This document shows, piece by piece, positions 34,238-47,301 of a stretch of DNA of 64,000 bases. Origin of the DNA: Brachionus plicatilis (taxonomy: Eukaryota; Rotifera; Eurotatoria; Ploima; Brachionidae); NCBI GenBank assembly GCA_010279815.1, contig QEOQ01000660.1, forward strand, positions 4,093 to 68,092, given 5' to 3'. The position numbers and the translations under genes were made by a program. The notes beneath the pieces are model-generated. The model did no database searches and was not told the origin of the DNA. It saw nothing but the letters and a program-made list of their open reading frames with translations. The stretch's first letter is position 1, and every line of letters starts with the position of its first letter.

Positions 34238-37200
34238 CTAACCCAAAGGTTTTATTTTTTTTACTTTTTTATATTCACCAGTCTCATAGTTCATTTGAAA
34301 ATATGTTTCGCTGATAACTTGATGATGCTCACCAGTCACAGTAGTGACAGTTTCTTCGAACTCATTTAATGATATGAGTAAAACTGGTCCTTGGTCTGGT
34401 CGTGGATTATCTAGAATAAATTTTTAAATTTATATGGTTGCAAAAATAAAAATTCTTGATTTAATCTTTTAAAAAAATTAATCATTAAGATTTGTATCCA
34501 AAAGTTAAATTTTAAAAAATTAAAATAAAAATTCTATTAAAAAAAAATAAATTAAAAAATTGTTTTTAAAAAAAAATATTTTAAAAGTTTTTTCTATTTT
34601 AAAAGTAATTTCCTTTGAATAAATTTTTCTATGAATTGATAGATCATCCATACTTTTAACTTTAATGAAACGTCAATATTTTTATACTTAATTCATATGA
34701 ATTGACGAATATTTTTCTGAATTCCAACTTCTTTTATTTAAAAAATACAAGTTGTTATCAATTTGATATTGTTCTTTAATTTATTTTGAATTTGATTATT
34801 TTATGGCAATTTGAAGTTTATGATCAAATAAAACTTAAACTATTAAATAAATTGTTATTTCTTAATAGAAATAATGCAGAGATAAATTTATGGATTTAAT
34901 GTACTATGTAAAATAAAAAAATGAACTCTGCAATTTAAGTGGATAATTTTTTGCAGACTTTTACAGATTTTGCCTTCAGATTTAACAAAGTATGTTAAAA
35001 CTAAAAATGTACCTCTGCACTAGTTCTATTAAAAAATTAAAATTTATTTTATTGTTTTAGTTTGATTTGATCATTTTGAGCATCAAAAATTGATTATAAA
35101 CTTCAACTTGCCTTATTTTATTAGGTAATTGTGAATATAATAAATGTTTTTCTTTTAAGTTCCTTATAAAATGGTGTATTCTTTCATCATTTTCTTAAAA
35201 TTTAGAAAAAGCATAAAAAAGTGCGATGCTTCAAATTAATTAAAAAAACAGTGTTATTTTTGCAATCTTATTACATTGATTTAGAATCAACTGGAATATT
35301 TTAATTTAATTGTTTTAAAATAAATATATTTAGATTTTATTTTTTTTATAATCTTTCATTAAAAAAGATAAAAAATTGATCTTATTTACTAATTTCCTAA
35401 GTTTATTACAATAAATATTTGGAAATAAACTAATCAAAATACTTTAAAATTTTAATTTCTTTAAAAAAATATTTTTTTTTAGATTAATATTCTTTATACT
35501 ATTATTTAGTTTAGTATTCTTAAAAAACACCACTTGGTATGAAACAAAAAATTTGTTATAAAAGACAATATTTTTCTGTTGATGCATTCATTTTATTCAA
35601 CTTAATTTTTATTAAACTTCCTTTTTCATGATAAAGTAAAGCTCGCATTATGTTATTTACATTAAGTATATTTTTTCACGCTTTTTTGATGGAAAATGTT
35701 TTTAAAAGATACTTTTTCCAGTAGATAATAATGCATTAATATTGCGAGCACCTTATAATATCCATTCAACTACTTTGTAATTTAAAAATTTAGATTCCTT
35801 TATTTTAAATTGATATATTGAATATTTTTTTTTATGATCGCAAAATTAACTTCGATTTATTTTTTTTTAAATAAATTTGAAGCATCATACTTTTTTTGTG
35901 CTTTTTAAAAATTGTAAGAAAATTTTTATCAAAAAACGAAAAAATTCACCAAATACATTTTGACATATTTTAAACTAGTTTAAGAAATTTTTGGTTACTA
36001 GTTTAACAAAGTTGAAAAATATTTTAATTTTTGATAGATTAAAATTAGAGATAAAAAAATTTTACCTAAGATTAAATTAAAAAAATTTGTTCAAATTTTT
36101 TTACTGTTAAATTTTTAATTTTCAAAAAAGAAATTGAAAAAATTAATTTCATATTTAAATTTACCTCTTGATCCAGCTATAAAGCTAAGTATGAGTGCTT
36201 TTTCAGGTCGAGTCAACTTATTCGAATTGGCAAACAATTCTTGTGCTTGAAGCATTTGCTCTCTCTTTGAACAAAAAATTAATTTAGGAATAAAATAAAT
36301 TTTTGACTTACTGTTAAAGTCAAAGACGATTGCTTTTTATTTTCCGGTTGCTCTTGGCTTGGTTGAACAGGTTTTGGTACTGGTGGTGGTGGTGGCTGAT
36401 GCGGATGGGGTTGTGGGGGTGCCAAATTTTGCTGAGGAACAACCAAATTCGGATCGATCATTTTGCTTGGAGTAAAATTTATATTTTGAGTTTGATACGG
36501 AAACGGAATCGGAACAGTATTTTGAAAATTTGAATTATTGGCGGCACTAAAATTGAACAGATCATTAAAAGTAGCCATTTGAGGCGTTGGAAGTTGAGCT
36601 GACTGAGTGCTGAATGTGGGAAGAGGTGGCTCAGAGTCAGTCCTAGCATTTTCCATATCATTTTGATTTGTCATTTTCTTTGAATCGTCGGTCTTGGTCT
36701 CGGGTTTTAATTGTTCCTTGGGTTTTATCTTAGACTCTTTCTCTTCTTGTTTTACTTTTTTCAGTGCCTCTTTCTCCTGTTCTTTTCTCTTTCGCTTTGC
36801 CTCGCGCGGATTAAAAATAATCTGCTCATCCGAGTCCAACAATTTGATGCCAACGTCCCGCTTCACAATGGACGACTTTCCGGTTATTGTTGACGCACTT
36901 GTTGTCAAAGATCTCTTGAAAAAAGATGATGAGCCCAGTGGCTGAGCCGAATTCAGCGCATCCATGCTCATCGAGTCCAATTTTTTAGATGTAGTTCCGC
37001 GATGCATAAAAGAAAGCTTGTTAGAAGCAGTGGAACTTTCGGTGCCATCAGCAAAACCCACTGTTTTAGTCGGCTTTATTTTTTGGTATTTATTTGCCCT
37101 TTCTTTTAAATCTTCTATTTGAGAGTTCAATTTGTTTGACTTGATTAGGCTGAAATGCTGCACTGGCTTGTGCTTCTTGGGCTCCTGGACTATCGCGTCT

Positions 37201-37895
37201 ATTGAGCCAATCAAGGTGGTTAGGTTGTGCACCTGGCTTTCCTTTGGACTTGACTGGTATTCTTCTTCTATCAAAAAATTCAGGTTGGACAAAATTGAAA
37301 GCCTGGCCTCTTTACTCAGGTACTCGCACTCGATCGGCATCAAATATTTTGCCCTCTCATTTCCGTCTTCGGAGTTCATGCATTTTTCAACTAAAAAAAT
37401 TAGCCATTTTAAACTGGTAAATAGATAAATTCCTACAAGTCTTGGTGAGCTCAAGATAAGACTCTTTGAATGACTCTAGGTTATCGTAGTCGGACTCTGT
37501 GTCCAAGCACTGCGCTTCCCAGAATGATTGGATAAATTGAGCTATGGACAGGACCCATTGATCCAAGCAATTGTCGATTGTGGAATCTATTATCTCTTGA
37601 ACAATCAGGCGAAACTTTAAAGAATAATGAGAGAATGCAAATTTAGATAAAAATTGGTTACCTCTTCGAGATTACGCTTGGGAACGTAGAGAAGTGTGAG
37701 GAAAAATTTTATTTTTACCAAAGGTTCAAGAGTAGAAAAGCATTCTTTGATGGATTGAAGTTTTTCATAGGTGTATTGTGTCGCGACTGTAGAGCTAAAT
37801 GACCATAGATGAGTGCTGGATGCTAGCTTGTTGTGTAACCATGCTGCGGCTGACGAGTCCTCTTTTGTAGATGTCTGTGGCACTTTTAATTTCAA
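34238..37895 (-). CDS. NELFA: NELF-A, negative elongation factor subunit
   Basis: NELF-A (WHSC2) is part of the NELF complex that holds RNA polymerase II in promoter-proximal pausing. Exons recognised: first (5' end unresolved) to 37662, 37614-37437, 37390-36312, 36264-36165 and 34410-34238; phases agree. Matches include AAAWLHNKLASSTHLW (N-terminal HDAg-like domain), QWVLSIAQFIQSFW, ERAKYLMPIECEYLSKEA, a basic region REAKRKRKEQEKEALKK, a Pro/Gln-rich stretch near 36360-36420, LTLTREQMLQAQELFANSNK, LTRPEKALILSFIAGSRDNP and a C-terminus YFQMNYETGEYKKVKKIKPL matching the vertebrate end. No ATG is in frame in the first recognised exon; the real start is probably on a short exon upstream, so 37895 is only the limit of the open frame. 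The stop lies 331 bp before the NEK10 start codon on the same strand. Confidence 0.92.
34805..35112. mobile_element. MITE, 308 bp, in NELF-A intron
   Basis: Ends GGCAATTTGAAGTTTATGAT and ATTATAAACTTCAACTTGCC are imperfect complements. The 9-bp direct repeat TTATTTTAT flanks both sides (34796-34804 and 35113-35121), consistent with an 8-bp duplication plus one chance base (hAT-like). The core has CTCTGCAATTTAAGTGGATA and GCAGA motifs shared with other MITEs here. It is non-coding. Confidence 0.75.
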
Positions 37896-39871
37896 GAAAA
37901 AAATGAAACAAATTTTAGAGCAAAATTAAAGAAAGTGAATTAAAATTTATTATTAAAATTTTTTTTCAAGCATTTATGAAATGGCTAAAACAGGATTTGG
38001 GTAAAAGTATTTTTGGAGTCGAAGTTTTAAATTTTGTTTTATTTTAATAATTTATTTTTGGGCATAAAGTGAATTTATTAAAAATAAAATTTCAATTTTT
38101 TTTTAATTCGAGTATTTGTGAACATAAACTAAAATGAAACATAATTTTATTGAATTTTTTGCATCTTAAATCAGACGGTGTCAGCTTAGATACTCAATTC
38201 TATCTTATGTCCAAAAAACATGTTAACTTTTTTCTGAGACACTCTTAATTTACATTCAAAAATTAATTTTTAATTTTTCCAAAACAATAACTTTTAAAAA
38301 AACAAAAGATTAAATTTTTTTTTTAATTTGTATATTCTTGAAGACAAAAAAAATTCCCTTAAATTAATTCTAAACAAAACATTATTTCTTTACCGAGATA
38401 TATTGATTTTGGGAATTCTTAACAGAGTTTTAAAAAATTAAGAAAAAATTGTGTTCTTTTTTATTTGAAAAATTTTGAATTATAAATCAAACCTGAAAAT
38501 TAAAAATATTTAAACGAATTCTTTGAATTAAAAAATTGAAATTTTATTTTTGATTATTATTTTTTTGCTTATCTATCTATTAAATCTCTTTAAAAAAATC
38601 GGTATTGATATTTCTAAAGACGTAGATATCTTAAATTATTTAATCAAAAAACAAAATAGATAATGAGAAAATTTTAGTTAACGATTAATTTAAATACTTT
38701 ACGAGAATTACAGCGCCATGGGAAAGTGGAATCCTCATATATTTTTTTTTTTTTCTAAAGCAATACTATACTATTTTTTAAAATCAAATTTTGACAATAA
38801 CTTTTCTTTATTGATTAAGCCAATTTTAATTTTTTTGAAAAATTCATCTTTTCATTAAGAAAAGTTGATGAATTAATGTGCCTAGAAAATTTCTTGAATT
38901 ATTTTATTTAAAAACTTTATTATTTAATAATTTTCATTTCTTTTCATTTTATTTCACATTCTAAAAAAACTGATTGAAAAGTAGTGATAAATTTTAGTGA
39001 TCAATATATGAGCAAATAATGTGTTATCATCAATTAAGTGGCCAGCCCTGTTCAACAAACCAAAATCATTTAAATGATTACATTTTTTTGTGATCAGTCT
39101 CCATCCAAGTCTATTTAAAATGAAATTTTTAATTTCTGATCAAATTTTTTGTTTAGATAAGGAAAAAGAAATGAACAAAAAAATTGAAAATTCGTTTGAA
39201 GCACAAGTATTAAATAATCCTTCAGCTAAAAACCCGTCGGAATGTGGAATTTAATTATCTGCTTTTAATGACATATTTTTATATAATTTCTATCTAAAAA
39301 AAAAAACTAAAATATTAATAACTAAATTAACAAATAAAAACAAAATTTATTAAATTAAAATACCCTTAAAAGAAAACAAATTAAGCGAAAAAAAATGTGC
39401 GAAAATCTTTGATAAAAAGCACATGAAAAATTTAATTTATTTAATTAGCTTAATTAATGCGTTTGAGCTCCCTTTTCTTTTAATTTGCTAATTGTTTATT
39501 TTTTAAGATTTTGCTCCAAAAATAATTAATATCTATAAAAAAAATATTATTTCTTTTAAAAAAACAAAAATCAAATCTAGGTTAATTTAAGTTCTAGATA
39601 AAAAAGAAAAGTTTGATTTATTTTCCAAAAAAAAAATATTTAATTTCTGGTCGTTTTTGTTTCAAAAGTAATTGATATTCTAAAAAGATTTAAATTTAAA
39701 AAAAATTAAAAAATTAAAATATTATTTTTAGTTTTAACTTAACATTTTTTTACTTATCACGTGTTAGCATAATTTAAAATTCAAAAAAAAATTCAAATAA
39801 AATTTTATTCAAAAATATTAGATTTTAGATAATAAAAGCTAAATTTAATTTTAAAAAATTTTAAAAAACAA
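37896..39871. other. Divergent intergenic region NELF-A / NUP210
   Basis: NELF-A runs left and NUP210 runs right from this 2-kb stretch, so it must include both promoters and probably the missing 5' exon of NELF-A. It is AT-rich throughout. I see no TATA-like element, CpG cluster or coding exon that can be supported. Confidence 0.6.
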
Positions 39872-42800
39872 ATGAAGCTCTACATTATAACTTTGACAGA
39901 GATAATATTTATACTTAGCTCTGTCAAGGCGAATTCCTATCGGCTGAATGTGCCTAAAATTTTGCTTCCATTCTACAGTTCCAAGATTACCAACTTTACT
40001 TTGGAGGCCAAAAGTGAGCTTGAGCCTGACACGGACGATCTTTGCTTCACATGGTCATCATCTAGGCCTGACATAGTTTCTATTACACCCATTTATGAGA
40101 ACCGCAATGCAAAATTCAATGGCTATGACTGCTCGCATCGTGCCATAGTCTCGGCACTGTCCAAGCATTCCCAACGCATGACCTCCATCATTTTTGCCAA
40201 GGACATAAAAACCAACAAATTAATCCGCTGTGACGTCATAGTTGATCAAATACACTCAATTAGAATAAAGCACACTACGACCCATCTGTATTTGGAAGAT
40301 TCGCCAGAGAGTTTGACTGCTGAAGCTCTGGACTCCGAGTCGAACACATTTACATCCATTGATGGTCTTCCATTCGAATGGAAAGTGTTTAATGATGAAA
40401 CCACCTTTGACGATTCGCGCAATGTGCTACGGATCGCCAAATTCATCGATTCTGAATACGAGGTGTCCGATTCGATCAAGCAACTTGAATCGCTGGGTCT
40501 TCACGGACACAAAATTTTGATCGAAGGCCTCAAAACCGGCTCGGCAAATGTCCAGGCAAAACTTATAGATCCGTTTTACAAAGACTTTTTGAAAACACCT
40601 CCGGTACGGCTGATGGTCGTGGCCAATATCCTAATTGAGCCCTCATATCCAGTCTATCTATTAAGGGGAACCAGCATTAGGTACAGTGTTTATTTGATTA
40701 AACAAACTTCGGTTGAAAAAATTTCCCTACCGAGTCAACAGTACTATTTTGAGTCGGAAAATAAGAGTGTAGCAAAGTTTGATCTAACAGGCTGTCAGCT
40801 GATGGCCAACCAGCTAGGAACAACAGAAATTATTTTGGTCGACCGGAACATGGATGAAAAATTGTTCAAAGATCAAAACATTGGTCTGAAACCACCTTCA
40901 GTGCTAGTTCATGTTGTTCAGGCAGAATACTTGGTATTTTTTTTGAAAAATTGGCGCTCTTGGATCCTAGAAAGTGGCCGCGAGTACGAAATAGAAATTT
41001 TACTTCATACCAAAGATGACAATTTAATTTATTCAGCAGACAATTTGAGAATAGAGTCAGAGTTTCCAAGATTTTCGGTAAGAGATCGAAGCCAAAATGG
41101 AAGCTATGTGGTGGCAAAAACTCTGGAAAAAGGTGTCACTTTGATTAAAGGCCTGCTGAAAGAAAGTATGGTTCGAGGCGAGCAACAAGTCGAAATATTC
41201 GATCCTATTGCGATACAACCAGAAATTCTAATCTTTGCTCACACTCCAAATGAGGTTTTCTATGAATATGTCCTGCAAGTAACTGGTGGATCTGGATCTT
41301 ATTTTTACCAAACAAAAGATATCTCGATTGCCAAAGTGGATTCACATGGTTTGCTAAAAGTAAACTCAAACAGACTTGGTGAATCAAAAATTTTGGTTAA
41401 TGATCAACGAAATTTTGATATTAAATCAGAAAGCAAAGTGATGGTTGTCGAGCCAGTTGGCATTTTTTTGGATCCGTGTCCTGTTGAAGCTTTGGTAAAG
41501 TCTAGACTTGAAATTAATGTCAAAATGAATGGTTTGATGCAAGATGGATCCATGGTGTCAATTAATGATTGTTCCAAAATAAGTTTTAATGTCAGCATTC
41601 AAGATGAAACAGTGTTCAAGTACATTGAGGTGGTAGCTGCGGATAGGATGGGGGAAAATTGTGCTAAGATAATTTTGGACGCGGAAAAAGTTGGAAAATC
41701 TTTAATTCAAGTTTTTTACGGTGAACTAAAAAGTCAAGAAATGAAAATTTTTTCTCTTTCTCAACTAACAAGTTTTAAGAAAAATTTACTGCTGACAAAA
41801 AGTTCCTCATATTTGTTCAGTTTATCCGATGGGCCATTTCTAAATAGTGATATACATAGTTATGTATCTGAATTTAGAGTTAATCCGCATCATTTAGTTA
41901 ATGTCGAGCATTTAGAACACGATTCATTGGCTTCAAAGTACACTTATAAAATAACTTGTTTGGACACTAATGACTTTGAGAATGAGATAGAATTTACAAT
42001 TTGGAATAAAGCAACCAGTCAAAATAAATGTCCCATGAAATTTAAGTATAAATTGGTAGTTAGATGCCGGAGTCCTAAAATTTTAGACTTATCTCAATTG
42101 TTCGTAAACAATGACGATTCTGAGCAAGAGGTTTATTCAGGCATTAAATGGAGTTGTCCCATAAAATTAAATTCAAAATTTGCTGTGGCCAATTTAAACC
42201 GCGATTTGAACATCCAGTTGTTGGTCAAAGATTCAAGTGGCAAAGAATTTGACAATTTTACAAGCTTAAAATCTGTCTGGAAATTTGATTCACATTTTAT
42301 GTCCAAGCCAAAAGAAGTAAAATTTTTGAACCTCAAACCATTAGACCAGAACACATTGGCAAAAGAGACAAACTTTGGTTATCATACTTTATTCTATCAG
42401 AGTTTGGTGCCTAATAAAAGGACAGGAGAGACCAAAATTGAGCTTAAATTGTACATAGATAAGAACAATTACTTGGAAAATTTTCTTAACATTCGTTTTG
42501 TAAACGATGTTCGAGTCGAGCCCAGTCAGTTAGTTCTTTTTAATCACCCATCTAACATTCAGCAGTTAAAGCTATTCGATGGCTCTGGCTATTTCCATGC
42601 CGAGGTTGAATCAAAGGAAAAAAGTTTACTTAAAATAAATCACATTTGGGACTCTGGCATTCAGGTAAGTCCGTTGACCAACAATGGCTTGTGTTTTATA
42701 AATGTGTTTGATTATTGTATGCCTCCGCAAAGTTTTGATCTGGCCAGAGATGAATTCAGCTGGGAGCCGACTGCTCGATCTAGCGTCAAAGTGGCAGGCA

Positions 42801-45624
42801 TTAACTCAATTTTGGTAAACTATGAAGACGACAAGGTCCAAGAAGGCCAACAGATAAAAATTTTTGTCCAAATTGTAGACGCAAGTGGAAATTTTATTCA
42901 ATCAAACTATTTTAAATTGATGAATTTGGAGGCTAAAATAGACAGCGATTTATCTTTGTTTAAAATCGAGCCTTCCAATGAACTAACTGAGCCGGAAAAT
43001 ACCGGGCTCTATATTCTAACTGGACTCAAGCCTGGCTTTATAAACATTAGATTTGAGGCCAAATCAGACAGCAATATCATAAAGAGCACAGAAAAAACTT
43101 TAGAAATATTTGAACCAATTCGAGTCGAGCCAAAGATGGTCGAATTGATTCTGGGCACAGATTACCAAATTAAGTATACTGGTGGCCCTGTGCTAGCCAG
43201 AGACATGAACATCAAATTTGAAATCATGGACGATAATAAATTTATAGAAATAAATCAAGTTGGTCTAGTCAAAGCGACTGCTTTGGGCACTTGCCATGTG
43301 AGTGTAAAATTTACCAATACCAAAAAATTGTACACCCAAGACTCGGTTGAGTTTAGAATAGTTGAAGCAAAATTTGCCAAAATTCGCTCGCCATTGACAT
43401 CTGTAAAGTCAGGAAACAAATTTCCTGTGCACATTTTGCTGAACAATTTAAATCCTCTTTACTTTGCTACTTCCAAAAACATTCAGTACAAATGGTCAGT
43501 GAATGATGTGGTACTAGTTGAGATACTTAGAAACGATGGTTTCAGTGTACACGTTAGAACTAAAGAACCTGGTTTATTAAAAATTTCAGTGAGTGTTTTT
43601 TACATGGACAAAGAATTCTTGGATTCTGTGGAAGTGAAAATATTTGCGCCAGCAATTTTTTCCAATTTTGGTCAACAAGTTCCGCCAGATAACATAATTT
43701 TGGCCACTGCTAAAACTATGCTGCAATTAAGGACAAATTATGACTCGCTCAGCTCTGAAATAAAGTACAGTCTTCAGTTTGGAATGGAAGAAAATGGATG
43801 CTCTGATTCCAAAGTTCAAATTTCAGGCGATGGTCTGCTTAAGATAGCTGACCCAAGAACAGAATGCCATGTAGGCCTCCAAACCAGGATCCATTTCGAA
43901 TCAAAAAGCGAAATTCTAAATTATCTTATTAAAGTAAAAGAAATCAGCTACAGAATGATTGAATTTGATGACCAGAAGTTAAGTGTAAGCTACCATGACA
44001 ATCTTGGCGATGAGTTTTATGTGGTGAACACTAAAAATTCGCTGACCACAAACCGCAATGATTTGGTAGATATTTTTTTTCTAAACCAGTACATCTTTGG
44101 AACTGATGACAGCATTAGTTTTTTGACACAATCCAAAGACAATTCATTTCAAATGCGAAGGTTAAATGATGGATTTTTGCTAATGGAGCTGTCTGCCAAC
44201 TATCAGAGTGACTTTATTGGCCTCGAGACAAAACATTTGCCTAAACGGGTTCAGGAAAAATACATCGGGGACCTAATTTGCAATCACACAGCCCAATCAA
44301 GCCCAATTATTAAGTCAGTAAAGAGCTCTTGTTGCTATATTGGCGTGGCGTTGGAACCTGGCAGCATTGTTTTGGACAATAATAGGGAATATTTGGTCCG
44401 AGATTTGGATAGAGTTTATTTTTTAAGTAAAAAAAATAAAAAAAATTTTTTTCAATATTAATTAAATTTTATTTAGATGAAAACAATATTTTGACAAATG
44501 CCCATAAGTTCGATGACAGTCAGAAGTCAAGTAATTTTGTAGAATTCACAGCTAATCCGGACAAAACAGGTGCTGAGTGTAGCAACGAATTTGAGTGCGT
44601 GTTCACAGCGGAGTTGAGTCCATTTGAATGTCAAGCCAGTTTGTATAACACCAAGAATGAGCACATAAACCATCTGGACCGGTTGATTAAAACCGAGGTC
44701 TCATTTAAGAACAAGAATTGGATTTGTAAAATTAATTTTGTGCCTAGCTCGGACAGTGAGCTGTATGACTTGATGTTAAATTATTTGGACAAATCCAACC
44801 GACTTAGTCACTTGGATCAAGAGCCAAACAAAATCAAAATTGATGTTAAATCAAAAAATGCCTTCTCGGATCTGACAGACTCCAAATCTCATATTTTTAA
44901 ATTTACACCTGCTTTTAGCCTAAAGACCAAAATTATTGAACTATCTCTAAGTGGAAATTCTCACTCAAATTTGGTCATTAAAGCGGCTAGTTTTACAAAA
45001 GCCAATTTGATAGTAAGCACCAATGTACCAAGTCTGATTCGAATTGAGGAAATGAGCGCCAAAGACTTCACAATCATCTTTGACATAGAAAAAATAGATT
45101 CGAGATTAAATTTGGATGAGTTTGTGCGAATCTTACAGATTAATCATGGAAATTTGTATGTTCAAGTATTGGACACTTTAACTCAGCAAGTGGAGCAAAT
45201 ACCAATTAAATTTGGTTCAGCGGATTTGTCTGTATTGGACATTTATAAAACTGGACAACTTTTAGATAAAACAAAATCATTATTTTCTTTCACTCCAAAT
45301 GCCATGACACAATTTTTGATTTTACTTTTATTAATTTTCATCTGTATTTTGCTTTATTACAAGCTGAATCCACCTGTACCAACTTATGCGCCAGCAAAGC
45401 ACACATCTCCTCACAGTCCGGTAGATCGGCCGTCTAGTATGAGCAGCTTTAATCCTTATAAGTATTTTACGCAGAGTGTTAATTCTTCTCCTACTCAAAG
45501 GCCCGGAATTCAAACTCCCTTCAACAGGAGCTTTGATTTCGATCAAATGGCCCCTGAGCCAAGGCTTTTTTCGACTAATACGAACGAATCGTATTTAAGT
45601 CATAGAACTCCTCAAAAAAATTGA
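39872..45624 (+). CDS. NUP210: NUP210 (gp210), nuclear pore membrane glycoprotein
   Basis: Large luminal ring nucleoporin anchored in the pore membrane. Two exons, 39872-44426 and 44477-45624, joined by a 50-nt intron (GTAAAA..TTTAG) at compatible phase, give about 1900 residues (human 1887). A signal peptide occupies the first 20 or so residues (MKLYIITLTEIIFILSSVKA), directly followed by LNVPKILLPFY, the gp210 N-terminal start. The luminal part is a series of Ig-like (BIG2-type) modules, e.g. IYENRNAKFNGYDCSHRAIV, VTGGSGSYFYQTKDISIAKV and YTGGPVLARDMNIKFEI. One transmembrane helix at about residues 1797-1813 (FLILLLLIFICILLYY) precedes a short nucleoplasmic/cytoplasmic tail of about 85 residues rich in Ser/Pro (SP and TP sites). 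Both termini of the protein are intact. A single intron in 5.7 kb contrasts with the neighbours. Confidence 0.94.
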
Positions 45625-45900
45625 TCTGAGTTTTTTTTATGTTTAATCCATTATGAAGACTTGTTTTTGTTTGTTTTAACTTTTTTTTTGAGAAATGACT
45701 CACTGTACTTAACAATTACCAGTAAATAAAGTAAAATTTTAAGTGAAAAATTTTTATTAGAATTTTTTGAATTAAACTTTTGATTCAGATTCTTTTGATA
45801 CATTTTTTTTTGGAAATGAAAGGTATAGAGGAAAATATTAAAAGAAAAAAGAGACTGCATGTTGATCTTTTAAAAAAGATGTTTGTGGGGGCAATGTGTA

Positions 45901-46701
45901 CCGTAATTCCGTGTTGGGGGACGCGTGCATTAATACCCAAAGTCATATGTGAAGTGCATGCACAGACATTAACCCCTTCCATGTTAAAAAAATACTATTA
46001 AAGGTTCGACGCACTACATGTGCAACTTTGGGTATTAACGTGTGATACTAATAAAAAAACCAAGTTTAAATGTCGAGTTAATAATCAAAAAATCTTTTTT
46101 AGAGCAACACTTTAATTTGAAATTTTTTGAAATATTAAAAAAATAATTTTGCATATTTCAGCTTTTAGTGCGACCATTCAAACAAAATTATGAAAATGTT
46201 TTTTAATATTAAAAATTATTTTTTTTATGCTTATCTAGTTATAGATGCAGCTTTTTTTTTAAAGATTTAAAAAATCATACGATATTTCATAGAATATAAA
46301 TATTAAATATTAAAATAATATGACAAAGTCTTGAATTAATTATAAGAGCGGCGTTTAAAGACAAATAAAAAAAAAAAAAATACTATTTGAAAATCTTAAT
46401 TTGATGATTTGTTTTTTGAGCCCTTTTTCCTACCAAGAGGCTTTCGAACACTCCCATCTTTGTTTAAAACTACAACTGGAGTAATATCAACTCTATTCAA
46501 GTTTAAACTTTGAAGAGGTCGACGCATAACTTCCTCATTCTGGTTTGAAATTATCTATGAAATATCGTATGATTTTTTAAATCTTTAAAAAAAAAGCTGC
46601 ATCTATAACTAGATAAGCATAAAAAAAATAATTTTTAATATTAAAAAACATTTTCATAATTTTGTTTGAATGGTCGCACGTCCCCCAACACGGAATTACG
46701 G
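45901..46701. mobile_element. TA-flanked transposon, 801 bp, with composite foldback
   Basis: Ends CCGTAATTCCGTGTTGGGGG and CCCCCAACACGGAATTACGG are exact complements over 20 bp and are flanked by TA on both sides (45899-45900, 46702-46703). A second inverted pair lies inside: about 46150-46290 against 46555-46678 (ATGCTTATCTAGTTATAGAT against ATCTATAACTAGATAAGCAT). This suggests a nested or composite structure. Between the inner arms sits a coding-looking segment (46396-46554, minus). The CCGTA ends group it with 25675-26107. Confidence 0.82.
46396..46554 (-). CDS. AT-hook-like basic peptide exon inside transposon
   Basis: A minus-strand segment beginning after a splice-acceptor-like TTTCATAG and ending at a stop (46396-46398) encodes 52 residues: ISNQNEEVMRRPLQSLNLNR, then VDITPVVVLNKDGSVRKPLG, then RKKGSKNKSSN. 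The end GRKKGSKNK is close to the AT-hook-type (G)RP(K)GSKNK tail. Codon use looks better than in surrounding DNA. No Met start or upstream exon is seen. It may be the last exon of a lost transposon protein or of a captured host gene. Product unknown. Confidence 0.35.
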   Translation of the reverse strand: MISNQNEEVMRRPLQSLNLNRVDITPVVVLNKDGSVRKPLGRKKGSKNKSSN

Positions 46702-46766
46702 TAAGTTGCTACCACAAGAAGAACTTGCCATATCTTGAATATTTAAGTGACTTTACTTAAATTTTA

Positions 46767-47301
46767 CAGTGGTGATTTGATAACAGTATTTTACGAAAAA
46801 TTACGTAAAATACCGTAAATTAACCAAATTTTACCACATTTTACGTAAATTAACGTAAAATCCGAAAAGTGAAAAAGAAGTATTTTACGAAAAATTGGGT
46901 AAATTTTCAGAATTTTGAGATAATTTTGGTAAAATTCGGTAAAATTCAAAATTTTTTGAAAAAATGTCTTTTTTTTCCAAAAATTGAAAAGTTAAGACAG
47001 TTTTTTTTTCATAAATTGGTCAAAAAAATAGTTATTTTTAAATTGTTATAAAAAAAGCTTTCTTAAATTTTCGATTTTTGGAAAAAAAGAGATTTTTTCA
47101 AAAAATTTTGAATCTTGAATTGGCCGTTTTGAATTTTACCAAAATTATCTAAAAATCCTGAAAATTTACGTAATTTTTCGTAAAATATTTCTTTTTCACT
47201 TTTCGGATTTTACGTTAATTTACGCAAAATGTGGTAAAATTTGGTTAATTTACGGTATTTTACGTAATTTTTCGTAAAATACTGTTATCAAATCGCCACT
47301 G
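46767..47301. mobile_element. TA-flanked palindromic MITE rich in TTTTACG motifs, 535 bp
   Basis: Left CAGTGGTGATTTGATAACAG and right CTGTTATCAAATCGCCACTG differ at one position in 20. TA lies at 46765-46766 and 47302-47303. The arms carry dense TTTTACG/CGTAAAA repeats (at least eight per arm) and fold back over almost the full length. It is non-coding. It begins 63 bp after the previous transposon. Similar CGTAAAA motifs occur at 27400-27430. Confidence 0.78.
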
